DNA of 28,586 nt from Candidatus Hydrogenedentota bacterium (lineage in GTDB: Bacteria > UBA8481 > J006). The stretch's first letter is position 1. Every line of letters starts with the position of its first letter. The notes below the pieces were generated by a model, which was not told the DNA's origin, made no database searches, and saw only the letters and a program-made list of their open reading frames with translations. Shown piece after piece: positions 15,203 through 23,127 of this stretch. The stretch spans positions 1 through 28,586 of the forward strand of contig RFFU01000045.1 of NCBI GenBank assembly GCA_003697085.1, given 5' to 3'. The translations under genes were made by a program, and so were the position numbers.

Positions 15203-16207
15203 TTATTCCAGATCCTCCTCCCGAATCAGGCTTCCGCTCGAAATCTCCCGTCTCACGCGCCGCCCCAGGACACGCTCTTCTTGCCCCACCGGGATCCCCG
15301 TTCCGGGCCGCAACCACGTAATCGCCGACTCCGTAATCGGTTCTCCTTTTTTCAGATCGCGTGCCGCCGCGATCGAGCGCCGCGCCGCCCGAGCCACTTC
15401 CCGTTCGGAAGCAAGCCGCTCCGGAGGGCGTCTCAAAAAGGCCTCGACCCGCCGAATCCTCCGTATCATTTCCACCATCTCTTCCGGCTCCGCCGACAAT
15501 TTATGATCCGGCCAATCCGACTGATTCTTGTCCAAGGTGAAATGCTTCTCGATGATTCGAGCCCCCAACGCCACCGCCGCCACACAGGCCTCGATCCCCA
15601 GCGTGTGGTCCGAATATCCCACGGGCAATCCTGCCTTCTCGAGGTCGCGAATCCGCAACAAATTCGCTCCGTCATCGGGAGTTGGATAACTTGAGACGCA
15701 ATGCAAAAGCGCGGCTTGAAAGGGCACCGAGGCTTCCTCCGCCGTTTTCCGCATATCGGAAAGAATCCCGCGTAATTCCCCGCCCTCGATGATTCCCGTG
15801 GAGAGGAGCACCGGTTTTCCGGTTCGCACCGCCGCACGGATCAAGGGAAGAAAATCGTTGTCTCCCGACGCGATCTTGACCGCCGGCATCAACGGTGCCA
15901 GAAAGGCCAGACTCTCCAGATCGAACGGCGTTGAAAGAAAGAGAACTCCCCGCCGTTCGCACTCCTGAGCCAACCGAGCATACTGATCGAGGGAAAACGC
16001 CACGCGCCTCAACGCCCGCAATCGGGCCTCCTCGCTCTTCGCCACCAGGCGTTCCGGAACGATCGTCTGAAATTTCACGGCTGACACACCGGAAGAAGCG
16101 GCGGCGTCCACCATTTCGAGCGCCCGCACGAAATCGCCCTCGTGATTCATTCCAATCTCGGCGATCACGAAGACCTCCTCTTCCACGTCCCGCGCGCCGA
16201 TCTTCAT
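15203..16207 (-). CDS. neuB: NeuB/SpsE-type nonulosonic acid synthase (N-acetylneuraminate synthase-like)
   Basis: These enzymes condense phosphoenolpyruvate with a hexosamine-derived sugar to make sialic, legionaminic or pseudaminic acid. The TIM-barrel signatures are EVFVIAEIGMNHEGDF, AVKFQT, FLSTPFDLES, KIASGDNDFLPLI, LLHCVSSYPTP, GYSDHTLGIEACVAAVALGA and IIEKHFTLDK. The C-terminal 60 residues (ARRSIAAARDLKKGEPITE onward, ending SGSLIREEDLE) are an SAF/antifreeze-like domain. ATG 16207 follows GGAAGG by eight bases; an upstream TTG would add two residues. Which acid is made cannot be told, since no CMP-sugar synthetase or 2-epimerase is nearby. Confidence 0.9.
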   Translation of the reverse strand: MKIGARDVEEEVFVIAEIGMNHEGDFVRALEMVDAAASSGVSAVKFQTIVPERLVAKSEEARLRALRRVAFSLDQYARLAQECERRGVLFLSTPFDLESLAFLAPLMPAVKIASGDNDFLPLIRAAVRTGKPVLLSTGIIEGGELRGILSDMRKTAEEASVPFQAALLHCVSSYPTPDDGANLLRIRDLEKAGLPVGYSDHTLGIEACVAAVALGARIIEKHFTLDKNQSDWPDHKLSAEPEEMVEMIRRIRRVEAFLRRPPERLASEREVARAARRSIAAARDLKKGEPITESAITWLRPGTGIPVGQEERVLGRRVRREISSGSLIREEDLE

Positions 16208-16253
16208 TCCCAATCCTTCCCTTCCCCGTTTCCTCCCCTTCTCCCCGTCAAAA

Positions 16254-16925
16254 TCAAGCCTCCGTTTCGGGCCAAATCCGAATTCCGGCGTGCCGGAACG
16301 GCGTCTGTTTCGAGATATTGAGTCGAATCAGAATCGAGGTGATCGCCTCGACGCACCGCGCCTGTTCCGCTAAACCGGCATTGTAGGCTCGGCACCCCAA
16401 TTTCTCCACCAAAGCCATCACTTTCTTCTTCGCCTCGAGATTATTGCCGCAGACCAAAACATCGCAGTTGATGGGCCGGTCGATCTCATCGAAAACCTGA
16501 GCCGATACATTCTGGAGAGCCGCCACGACGGGGACCTCCTCACCGACCAAGGCCTGCGCCTCCTCCGTCGCCGATCCTTCCGGCGGCATTGCAACACGTT
16601 TCGGATTTTCCGGATCGAGCGGTACCGCGACATCGACCAATATCTTTCCCTTTAATTCATCGCGGATCGACTCGATCGTTGCCCGATGTGCCGAAAAGGG
16701 AACCGTCAATACGACAAACTCTTCTGCCGCCCGGACCGCCTCCTGGTTCGTCGTTCCCGTGACGGCGGCGTCATCGGAGCCCAGGCGGTCCGCCAATTCC
16801 CGCGCGATACGCTCCCCTTTCTCTTTTTGTCGCGAACCGACCACGACTTCCACTCCGGCCTTGGCCCACCGCAAGGCCAACCCCCTTCCCTGGGGGCCCG
16901 TCCCCCCCAAAATTGCAATCTTCAT
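16254..16925 (-). CDS. npdG: F420:NADP oxidoreductase-like protein (NpdG family)
   Basis: NpdG-type enzymes move hydride between coenzyme F420 and NADP. The protein begins [20 protein letters not shown], a Rossmann nucleotide-binding start. It continues with [50 protein letters not shown] and [15 protein letters not shown], all in the NpdG order. At 223 residues it has the family length. ATG 16925 follows GGAG directly, with AGGAGG further up. No F420 biosynthesis gene is in the window, so use of F420 is not shown. A related NADP-linked reductase of the same fold is possible. It lies 46 bases upstream of neuB on the same strand. Confidence 0.82.
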   Translation of the reverse strand: MKIAILGGTGPQGRGLALRWAKAGVEVVVGSRQKEKGERIARELADRLGSDDAAVTGTTNQEAVRAAEEFVVLTVPFSAHRATIESIRDELKGKILVDVAVPLDPENPKRVAMPPEGSATEEAQALVGEEVPVVAALQNVSAQVFDEIDRPINCDVLVCGNNLEAKKKVMALVEKLGCRAYNAGLAEQARCVEAITSILIRLNISKQTPFRHAGIRIWPETEA

Positions 16926-17088
16926 CTCCTTTTTCCGTCCTCCTTCCTCGATTCTTCAGATTTCAAGACCTCAATTATATCAGTCTCCTTTCCGCAAGTC
17001 GCGTAGAGAAAATCTTCGAGAATCCCAAAAAATCGCCGCTTTGTGCCAACCTCTTCATAAAACCCGCGTTTCCCGCGAATCTACTGAA

Positions 17089-17142
17089 GGGAGTACGGTC
17101 CCTCCCGTCGGCAAATGGAACGTGAACTCTCCAGTCCGCGAA
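17089..17142 (-). repeat. 27-bp hairpin repeat, two tandem copies
   Basis: The minus-strand unit beginning TTCGCGGACTGGAGAG (17142-17116) matches the unit at 327-353 at all but about five positions. A second, more diverged unit follows at 17115-17089. In these copies the hairpin arms are less complementary than in copy 1. Confidence 0.6.
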
Positions 17143-17201
17143 GAGAACCCGGACTTTCTTTCCGGAAATCGCTTCCGCCAAATATTTGTCATCGCCTCGG
17201 C

Positions 17202-17229
17202 TTGACATCCCGCTCTCACTCGATAACCT
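17202..17229 (+). promoter_or_regulatory. Candidate promoter of the sugar-modification operon
   Basis: A perfect TTGACA (17202-17207) is followed after 16 bases by TAACCT (17224-17229). The -10 match is weak. The start codon of the Gfo/Idh/MocA gene is about 58 bases downstream. Confidence 0.4.
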
Positions 17230-17287
17230 TCCTTTCTTGAATCATCGGTAGTTCGCTTTTCTGGAAAGATCACAGAGGGTATTGGTT

Positions 17288-18319
17288 ATGGCGACAACCT
17301 TGGGCGTGCTCGGGGCAGGACACTGGGGGGGGAATCTGATTCGTGTTTTTGCGGAACTCGCCGGCCAAAATCTCAAGAAGGTCGTGGACCCCGACGCTTC
17401 CCGCCTCAACAAGATTCGGGCCAATTTCCCTTTTATCGAGACCTCGACGGACCCGGAAGCGGTGTTCCAGGATGAATCGATCGATGCCGTGGTCATTGCC
17501 ACTCCCGCCTCGGATCACTATCCTTCGGCCCTCAAAGCACTCTCTTCGGGGAAACACACCTTCGTCGAAAAACCTCTGGCGTTGAACCGAGCAGAATGTG
17601 CGGAGCTGATAGCAAAAGCCGAATCTTCTCGTCTCACGCTGATGGTGGGGCACACCTTTCTCTACAATGCAGCCGTAAGGAAATTACGGGAACTCATCTC
17701 GGACGGAACGATCGGAGATGTCTTCTATCTCTATTCCCAACGCCTGAATCTCGGCCGTATTCGTCGTGACGTGGATGCCCTCTGGAATTTTGCTCCTCAT
17801 GACATCTCCATCGCGATGTACATTCTCGACGCTGTTCCCGAACGGGTAGCCGCGCGTGGCTTCTCCTATCTCCAAAACGGGGTGGACGATGTTTCCTTCT
17901 TGACTCTCTATTTCTCCGGCGGCATCGCCGCTCAAATCCACGTCTCCTGGCTCGACCCTCGGAAGGTCCGTCAAATGACGGTCGTCGGCTCCCGAAAGAT
18001 GGTGCTCTATGACGATGTGGCCCCCGATGCCAAGATCGTCATTTATGACAAGGGTGTTTATTCCGAGCAACCCGAGCGGGAGGATGTCGCGACGTTCGGC
18101 GAGTTCCAACTCTTGACTCGATCAGGCGACGTAACAATCCCTCAAATCAAGTTCACGGAACCCCTCAAGACCGAAGCGGCGCATTTTCTCGAATGCATCG
18201 AGAAAAACGGAAAACCGTTGAGCGACGGAGAAAACGGCCGCCTTGTCGTGGCCGTTCTCGAAGCCGCCGACCGCTCGCGGAAGAAAGGCGGAGTTCCTGT
18301 CCCTCTCGAATCAACGTGA
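17288..18319 (+). CDS. Gfo/Idh/MocA-family NAD(P)-dependent sugar dehydrogenase
   Basis: The family oxidises or isomerises sugars and nucleotide sugars. Here the likely role is a nucleotide-sugar 3-dehydrogenase in surface glycan synthesis, of the WlbA/WbpB kind. The N-terminal Rossmann domain shows LGVLGAGHWGGNLIRVF, AVVIATPASDHYPSA and the diagnostic FVEKPLALN. The substrate domain has MVGHTFLYNAAVRKLRELI and NFAPHDISIAMYIL, which carries the conserved His. ATG 17288 is used, with GAGGGT upstream; a TTG two codons earlier is possible. It is 343 residues long. Its stop overlaps the next gene as GTGA. Exact substrate is not readable. Confidence 0.87.
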   Translation: MATTLGVLGAGHWGGNLIRVFAELAGQNLKKVVDPDASRLNKIRANFPFIETSTDPEAVFQDESIDAVVIATPASDHYPSALKALSSGKHTFVEKPLALNRAECAELIAKAESSRLTLMVGHTFLYNAAVRKLRELISDGTIGDVFYLYSQRLNLGRIRRDVDALWNFAPHDISIAMYILDAVPERVAARGFSYLQNGVDDVSFLTLYFSGGIAAQIHVSWLDPRKVRQMTVVGSRKMVLYDDVAPDAKIVIYDKGVYSEQPEREDVATFGEFQLLTRSGDVTIPQIKFTEPLKTEAAHFLECIEKNGKPLSDGENGRLVVAVLEAADRSRKKGGVPVPLEST

Positions 18320-19290
18320 CCACACCGCTTGAAAACGCCGAGCGAGCCTGCCGCGGAAAGGCGGTTCTCGTCACCGGAGCGGCTGGGTTTATCGGAAGTC
18401 ATGTCTGCGAATTGGCTTTGGAGGGCGGCGCCCGCCGTGTCTTGGGTCTGGACAATTTCGTTTCCGGACTTCCGCGGAACCTCGATCCCTTTCGGAACGA
18501 CCCGAGGTTCGATTTCACCGAGGGAGATGTTCGGGATTTCAATACGATTGCTCCGCTTGTTCGAGAAGCGGATCTCGTGATCCATGAAGCCGCCTCGAAA
18601 CTCGTAGCCTCCCGTGACAACCCGCGCGTCGATCTGGAAACTAACATTCTCGGAACATTCAACGTTTTGGAGGCGGCGCGAGAGAAGGCCGTTCCCGTCG
18701 TCCATGTCTCGACGGGAAGTGTTCTCGGGAACGCGCCGGAAGGCTCGATGCGGGAAGACCACCCCAAACGACCGTCCACCCTCTACGGAATCTCAAAATC
18801 CGCCGGTGAGGAATACGCGCTTTTTTACGCCCGCGAGTTCGGCGTGCCCGCGCGTGTGATTCGTTATTTCCACGTTTTCGGACCGCGTCAGGATTACAGC
18901 GGCGATGCAGGGGTCGTCAGCATCTTTTTGGCCCGGGCGATGCGCGGCCAAACACTCTTCATCCATGGCTCGGGAGAACAGATACGTTGTTTCACGTTCG
19001 TCCGTGACACGGTCGCCGCTACGTTTCTCCTGGCGGCACGCGAGGACACTCTCGGCGAAGTCTACAATGTCGCCTCGAGAAACCGCGTCTCCGTGAAGGA
19101 ACTGGCCGGGATCGTTTTGGAAAGATATGGGGCGGCGGGGGCGTCGATCGAACATGACGCGCCGAGACCCGGGGAAAACCTACGACCCATTCCGCTCACC
19201 GAGAAAATCGAATCCCTCGGCTGGAAGGCGATGGTCTCCTTCGACGAAGGGCTCGAGGCGACCGCGGAGTGGGTTCGCGCCACGCTCTGA
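18316..19290 (+). CDS. NAD-dependent nucleotide-sugar epimerase/dehydratase (extended SDR)
   Basis: This is a 324-residue extended short-chain dehydrogenase acting on a nucleotide sugar. It has the NAD motif VLVTGAAGFIGSHVCELAL, EADLVIHEAAS, the catalytic region VVHVSTGSVLG and YGISKSAGEEYALFYA (YxxxK), and the C-terminal substrate-domain signatures IRYFHVFGPRQ and YNVASRNRVSVKELAGIV. GTG 18316 overlaps the preceding stop as GTGA. Without it the protein would need a long Arg-rich leader that reads through the other gene, so the GTG is preferred. It probably works with the preceding dehydrogenase and following glycosyltransferase. Reaction type (4-epimerase or 4,6-dehydratase) is open. Confidence 0.87.
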   Translation: MTTPLENAERACRGKAVLVTGAAGFIGSHVCELALEGGARRVLGLDNFVSGLPRNLDPFRNDPRFDFTEGDVRDFNTIAPLVREADLVIHEAASKLVASRDNPRVDLETNILGTFNVLEAAREKAVPVVHVSTGSVLGNAPEGSMREDHPKRPSTLYGISKSAGEEYALFYAREFGVPARVIRYFHVFGPRQDYSGDAGVVSIFLARAMRGQTLFIHGSGEQIRCFTFVRDTVAATFLLAAREDTLGEVYNVASRNRVSVKELAGIVLERYGAAGASIEHDAPRPGENLRPIPLTEKIESLGWKAMVSFDEGLEATAEWVRATL

Positions 19291-19293
19291 ATT

Positions 19294-20019
19294 ATGTACA
19301 AATCCCACAGGATTGCCGTCATCATCCCCGCCTATAACGAACCGGGAAAGACCGTGCGCGTTGTGGAAAATATCCCGCGGGATCTTGTGGACAAAACGAT
19401 CGTCGTCAATGACGGTTCGACCGATTCTACCCCGCGGGAATGTGAAGAAGCCGGTGCTTTTCTTCTCCATCACGAACGCCGCCGGGGAATCGGAGCGGCG
19501 ATTCGCACGGGGTTCCGTTATGCTCTGGATAACAACTTCGACATCCTCGTCGCAATGGCCGGCAACGGAAAGGATGATCCGAAACAAATTTTCCGCTTGG
19601 TGCAACCCCTCGTCGATGAGGGATACGATTTCGTTCAAGGATCACGGTACCTTCGGGGAGGCGAGGCCGGCGTTATGCCGGCTCATCGCCGCATCGTGAC
19701 GCGCGTCTATCCACTTCTGGTTCGCCTCACCACCGGATTTCCGGCCACCGATTCCACGAACGGCTTCCGCGCGTTCAAACGTCACGTAATCGAAGACCCC
19801 CGCATCAATCTCGACCAAGATTGGCTCGACGATCCCTTGGAGTATTACCTTTATCTCAAGATTCTCAAGATTAGAGATTTTAAGGTGAAGGAGGTACCGG
19901 TAAGTAAAATTTATCCCAAAGGTGTTCCCTATCACCAGTACACGAAGGTCCGGCCGGGACACGACTGGATCCCTCGGCTGCTTCCGCTCTTCTATCTCAC
20001 CTTCGGAATCAAGAAATAA
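19294..20019 (+). CDS. Family 2 glycosyltransferase, DPM1-like, with MAGNGKDDP loop
   Basis: The 241-residue soluble GT-A enzyme probably transfers a sugar from a nucleotide donor to a lipid or glycan acceptor. AVIIPAYNEPGKTVRVVENI and TIVVNDGSTDSTPRECEEAG are typical GT2 donor-site motifs, and GIGAAIRTGFRYAL follows. Where most relatives have a DADGQHxP metal-binding DxD, this one reads AMAGNGKDDP (residues 87-96), so the first Asp of the motif is absent. The C-terminus has QGSRYLRGGE, STNGFRAF and an acidic loop DQDWLDDPLEYYLYLKIL. It starts three bases after the epimerase stop, without a clear ribosome site, so coupling is likely. No membrane segments are seen. Confidence 0.87.
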   Translation: MYKSHRIAVIIPAYNEPGKTVRVVENIPRDLVDKTIVVNDGSTDSTPRECEEAGAFLLHHERRRGIGAAIRTGFRYALDNNFDILVAMAGNGKDDPKQIFRLVQPLVDEGYDFVQGSRYLRGGEAGVMPAHRRIVTRVYPLLVRLTTGFPATDSTNGFRAFKRHVIEDPRINLDQDWLDDPLEYYLYLKILKIRDFKVKEVPVSKIYPKGVPYHQYTKVRPGHDWIPRLLPLFYLTFGIKK

Positions 20020-20040
20020 ATTCCCGCTCCTTTTTCCCCC

Positions 20041-21105
20041 TTATCCTTCGGAGAGGACATCCTCCTTTTCGATGATCTCCTTGAATATCGCGACGAGCCG
20101 GGGATCGAAGTGAGTTCCGGCGCAACGTTCGAGTTCTTCCAAAGCCTGCAATGATCCGATCGCCTTTCGATACGGTCGGTCCGACGTCATGGCGTCGTAG
20201 GCATCCACGATGGCGAAGAGCCGGGCCGCGAGGGGAATCTCTTCCCCCCGCAAGCCTCCGGGGTATCCCGAACCGTCATACTTTTCGTGGTGATGTCGAA
20301 TAATGGGCAAGGCACTTCGCAGGAAGGCGATGTCCTTGAGCATTCGATAACCCCATTCCGGATGCTCCCGGATTACCTCCATTTCCCCCGTCGTCAGTGA
20401 GGCCGGCTTTTTCAAAATCGAATCCGGAACACCCACCTTCCCCACATCGTGCAGGAGCGCCCCGCGCCGTACGGCTTCCACCTCCGGAGGCGAAAAACCG
20501 AGTCGCTTCGCGAATTTCTCGGCCAAATCCATTACGCGAAGCGAATGTCCCTCCGTCTCGGTATCGCGTAAATCCAGGGCGCGGCAAAGAGCGCGTACCG
20601 TGTCATCGTAAGCCGTTCGAATCTCCTCCTTAGCCCGGTGAACCCGATCCAGTTGCTCCTCCAGCTTGCTCATAATTCCGCGCATCCGGGAGCTGAATCT
20701 CCGAAGAACGATTCTTGCCGCGCGCGGGTTCCTCTCGAAGAAATCACAGAACCCGTCCTGATCCAGTTCAAGCAGCAGAACAGGTGTCTTCGCTCTTACG
20801 GAGGCCGACCGGGGTTGCCGATCCAGCACCGCCATTTCTCCGAAAAAATCCCCCGAACGGAGAACGTTCAATTCGAACTCCCCCGAGGCCGCCGATCTCA
20901 CGACCTCGAGAGTCCCCTCCGCGATAAAGAATACGGATTCCCCGGGCTCACCCTCCCGGACAATCTCCTGGGGCGGATCGATCCGATGAAGCCTCATCAC
21001 GGAACTCATCTCTCCCAGTTCCGATGCCGAGAGACCTTCGAAGAGTTCGATCCTCTTTAACAACGATGTCGCGACAGGCTCTCCTCTTATCAGATCCGAC
21101 GTCAT
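20041..21105 (-). CDS. Cyclic-nucleotide-binding-domain HD-GYP phosphodiesterase
   Basis: The 354-residue signalling protein joins a Crp-type cNMP-binding domain (about 20-135) to an HD-GYP domain (about 165-345). The first shows IVREGEPGESVFFIAEGTLE, LRSGDFFGEMAVL and the phosphate-cassette-like DRQPRSASV. The second shows HSLRVMDLAEKFA, GALLHDVGKVGVPDSILKKP, REHPEWGY and HHEKYDGSGYPGGLRGEEIP with a complete GYP motif, so cyclic-di-GMP hydrolysis is likely. ATG 21105 has AAAGGA six to seven bases upstream. The 181-base gap upstream carries promoter-like sequences (TAGAAT, TATAAG), so it may be transcribed on its own as well as from the HDOD gene. It is soluble, with no sensor beyond the cNMP domain. 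Confidence 0.92.
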   Translation of the reverse strand: MTSDLIRGEPVATSLLKRIELFEGLSASELGEMSSVMRLHRIDPPQEIVREGEPGESVFFIAEGTLEVVRSAASGEFELNVLRSGDFFGEMAVLDRQPRSASVRAKTPVLLLELDQDGFCDFFERNPRAARIVLRRFSSRMRGIMSKLEEQLDRVHRAKEEIRTAYDDTVRALCRALDLRDTETEGHSLRVMDLAEKFAKRLGFSPPEVEAVRRGALLHDVGKVGVPDSILKKPASLTTGEMEVIREHPEWGYRMLKDIAFLRSALPIIRHHHEKYDGSGYPGGLRGEEIPLAARLFAIVDAYDAMTSDRPYRKAIGSLQALEELERCAGTHFDPRLVAIFKEIIEKEDVLSEG

Positions 21106-21286
21106 TTCTTTTCCTTTCCCGCTTTCCACCGGTTTGCTCTTCCGTTCTTCCCTTCTTACCCGCACCTTATAAAATTCTATGGACATACTGAAGTTCCTGA
21201 ACACTTTTTTCGGAAAAAGATCGCCCCGTTCTTCTCCCCCTCTTCCTTTTTTCCTTCCACCGTTTCCGAGGACTCTGTTTTCGTTT

Positions 21287-22141
21287 CTACCCCCGTGCCA
21301 TCTGAACGAAAAGATCCGCCTTCGCAAACTCATCCGGAAGAACGGCCAAAATCCCCTTCAAGCGTCCTTCGTCCAATCCCAATTTTTCCCACGCCGCCGG
21401 GTCGAGCGGGGGGACCTTCGCATCACCGCCGGAACCGAGTTTTCTCGTCCGCGCCAAAATATCGGCGACGTGCACGACAGCCGTCTGTTTCGGAGCCCGC
21501 TGCGCGTTCGCGGGTTGATGATGGTAAAAGATGACATCGACGATCTCCGCAGGAAGACCCCATTTCATTCCCAACCAACGCCCTACCTGCGCATGGCTCG
21601 ACCCCAATACCGCCCGCTCGGCTTCGTAAATCAAACAGTTCTTCTCCTGGACGTAGGCGAGAACCCTGTCGAAATCGCCGGGGGCATACTGATCCAGCAC
21701 CACCTTTCCGATGTCGTGGATCACGCCGCACATAAAGGACTCCTCGATCTCCTTCATTCGGCACTCCCGCGCCAACAGTCTCGCCGCGACGCCCGTGGCG
21801 ATGGAATGACGCCAAAAAGCATCCCGATCAAAGTTTTTTCTTCCTCCCGCAAAGGCCGTGAAAACCGTCGCGGAAAGCGCCACCGATTTGATCGTGTCGA
21901 ATCCCAGGATTACGACCGCCTGGTGCAATGTCTTGATCTTCCCGGCGTAACCGTAAAACGCGGAATTAACGAGTTTCATCACCTTTGTGGAAAGAGATTG
22001 ATCGCGGCCGAGAATCATCTGGACGTCCGCGGCATTCGACTCGGGATCATGAACCAACTTCAAAATCCGAGTTACCACCGTGGGAAGCGTCGGTAAGTCC
22101 TGAATCCGTTCGACAATTCTCTTCAGACCCGGATTCGCCAT
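21287..22141 (-). CDS. HDOD-domain protein
   Basis: HDOD domains are degenerate relatives of HD phosphohydrolases found in bacterial signalling. LPTLPTVVTRILKLVHDPES, LSTKVMKLVNSAFYG, HQAVVILGFDTIKSVALS and FMCGVIHDIGKVVLDQY are the family landmarks. An HD pair is present in HDIGK, and KWGLPAEIVDVIFYHHQP follows. At 284 residues it consists of the HDOD domain alone, with no receiver or GGDEF domain. ATG 22141 has a strong AAGGAG seven bases upstream and lies three bases after the bioD stop, so it belongs to the bioD transcript. The HD-GYP gene downstream points to a linked signalling pair. A specific role is unknown. Confidence 0.9.
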   Translation of the reverse strand: MANPGLKRIVERIQDLPTLPTVVTRILKLVHDPESNAADVQMILGRDQSLSTKVMKLVNSAFYGYAGKIKTLHQAVVILGFDTIKSVALSATVFTAFAGGRKNFDRDAFWRHSIATGVAARLLARECRMKEIEESFMCGVIHDIGKVVLDQYAPGDFDRVLAYVQEKNCLIYEAERAVLGSSHAQVGRWLGMKWGLPAEIVDVIFYHHQPANAQRAPKQTAVVHVADILARTRKLGSGGDAKVPPLDPAAWEKLGLDEGRLKGILAVLPDEFAKADLFVQMARG

Positions 22142-22144
22142 CGT

Positions 22145-22933
22145 TCACTCCTTAGGACCGCCGGCCCCGCCGCGATCCTCCTCTCCTTCTTCCTTCCCAT
22201 CACACCCATCACAACTCCGAATGATCCCGGACCAATCGACATTGCACGCCCACGCCGAGCCGGGGTCCGAAGAATACGGGACGATTCCTCGAATCGCAAC
22301 CGCGGTCTTTTCGGCGATAATGGCTGCGTTTTCGCGCGCGTCTTCCTCCGTGACTCCTCCCGTCCCGTCGGCGAAAACAACGCCGACCGTCTCTATTTCT
22401 CGGATCCGGAGAGCCTCCAGTGTCAAAAGCGTGTGATTCAAGGTCCCCAATCCGGACCGCGCAATCAGAAGCGCGGGCCACGAATGGCGCGCCTGCAGGT
22501 CCAACCAGGTGTTCTGACGATCCAAGGGGACCATAACGCCCCCGATTCCTTCGATGATTCCCCAGTCGTGACCGCGAAGAGCATTCGAGAGATACTCTTC
22601 CACATCGGAAATCGGGATGGACGGTTCTCCACGACGAACGGCTCCGTAGGGGGAAAGCGCCGCGCGAAACCGCGCGGGAGGATAGTCCTTTTCCTCTATT
22701 CCGAGCCGGTCCAGATCCTCCCAGCGTTCGCCGATGCTTCCGGAGACGTACGGTTTGATCGGAACGGCGTCTTCCCCCCCCCTTCGTAGAAAGGACACCA
22801 AAGCCCTGACCGCCTCCGTCTTTCCCACACCGGTGTCCGTTCCCACGACGGCCAGAACACGCCCGTCCCTCCGCTTCCCACTCCGGTAACCCTTACCGTT
22901 GCAACCGGAAAAAGCGCCCGTGTCAGCGGCCAT
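22145..22933 (-). CDS. bioD: Dethiobiotin synthetase BioD
   Basis: BioD uses ATP and CO2 to close the ureido ring of dethiobiotin, the penultimate step of biotin synthesis. The P-loop is VVGTDTGVGKTEAVRALV. VPIKPYVSG and WGIIEGIGGVMVPLDRQNTW (the EGxGG loop) and LIARSGLGTLNHTLLTLEAL are all typical. It is 262 residues, slightly long, with a 25-residue N-terminal lead before the P-loop and an acidic/Gly-rich tail EEGEEDRGGAGG. ATG 22933 lacks a ribosome site but lies within the end of the small membrane ORF (11-base overlap), so coupling is plausible. No other bio gene is in the window. Confidence 0.9.
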   Translation of the reverse strand: MAADTGAFSGCNGKGYRSGKRRDGRVLAVVGTDTGVGKTEAVRALVSFLRRGGEDAVPIKPYVSGSIGERWEDLDRLGIEEKDYPPARFRAALSPYGAVRRGEPSIPISDVEEYLSNALRGHDWGIIEGIGGVMVPLDRQNTWLDLQARHSWPALLIARSGLGTLNHTLLTLEALRIREIETVGVVFADGTGGVTEEDARENAAIIAEKTAVAIRGIVPYSSDPGSAWACNVDWSGIIRSCDGCDGKEEGEEDRGGAGGPKE

Positions 22934-23018
22934 AGATCGTGATCAGGATGTTGACGAGAATGATAAAACCAAGAATAACATAAATATAAACCTCCACATG
23001 CGTGGCCAAATTGCTCAT
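22923..23018 (-). CDS. Small single-pass membrane protein, 31 residues (48 with an upstream GTG)
   Basis: I do not recognise this family. From ATG 23018 it reads MSNLATHVEVYIYVILGF and then continues hydrophobic (IILVNILITIYGR), a clear single membrane span. AAGG lies about ten bases upstream of the ATG. An in-frame GTG at 23069, with GGGAGG six bases upstream, would add 17 residues, twelve of them basic (RPRKKRRRRKVRR), placing a strongly positive segment in front of the span. It overlaps bioD by 11 bases and follows moaC on the same strand. Hydrophobicity and two ribosome sites support it. Its small size leaves real doubt. Confidence 0.5.
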   Translation of the reverse strand: MSNLATHVEVYIYVILGFIILVNILITIYGR

Positions 23019-23127
23019 TCGACGCACCTTCCGGCGCCGGCGTTTCTTTCTTGGTCGCTTTGTCAGCACCCTCGTCCTCCCACCGTTCTCTTTTCCTCTT
23101 CCCCCTCGGAAGAACCTCTCCCATCGT

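Larger units (their letters stand above)
16926..17287. other. Divergent intergenic region with repeats
   Basis: No gene is convincing here. On the minus strand it holds two adjacent degenerate 27-base units (17116-17142 and 17089-17115, about 16 of 27 positions equal). The first closely resembles the hairpin repeat at 327-353. A promoter candidate for the plus-strand operon lies at 17202-17229. In the minus frame the units read as nine-residue repeats of the type FADWRVHVP then FADGRDRTP. This is the repeat showing through and not a protein. Confidence 0.55.

Noticed and set aside
16975-17208. Minus-strand frame with nine-residue repeats (FADWRVHVP type)
   Set aside because: The repeats mirror the 27-base DNA repeat, which also occurs at 327-353 where no such protein exists.
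20605-20630. GTTCGAATC resembling a tRNA T-loop
   Set aside because: It lies inside the HD-GYP coding sequence with no acceptor stem or anticodon arm around it.
22696-23124. 142-residue minus-strand frame over the moaC-bioD gap
   Set aside because: It runs out of frame through the first third of bioD, including its P-loop region, and has no recognisable domain. The small membrane ORF fits the gap better.
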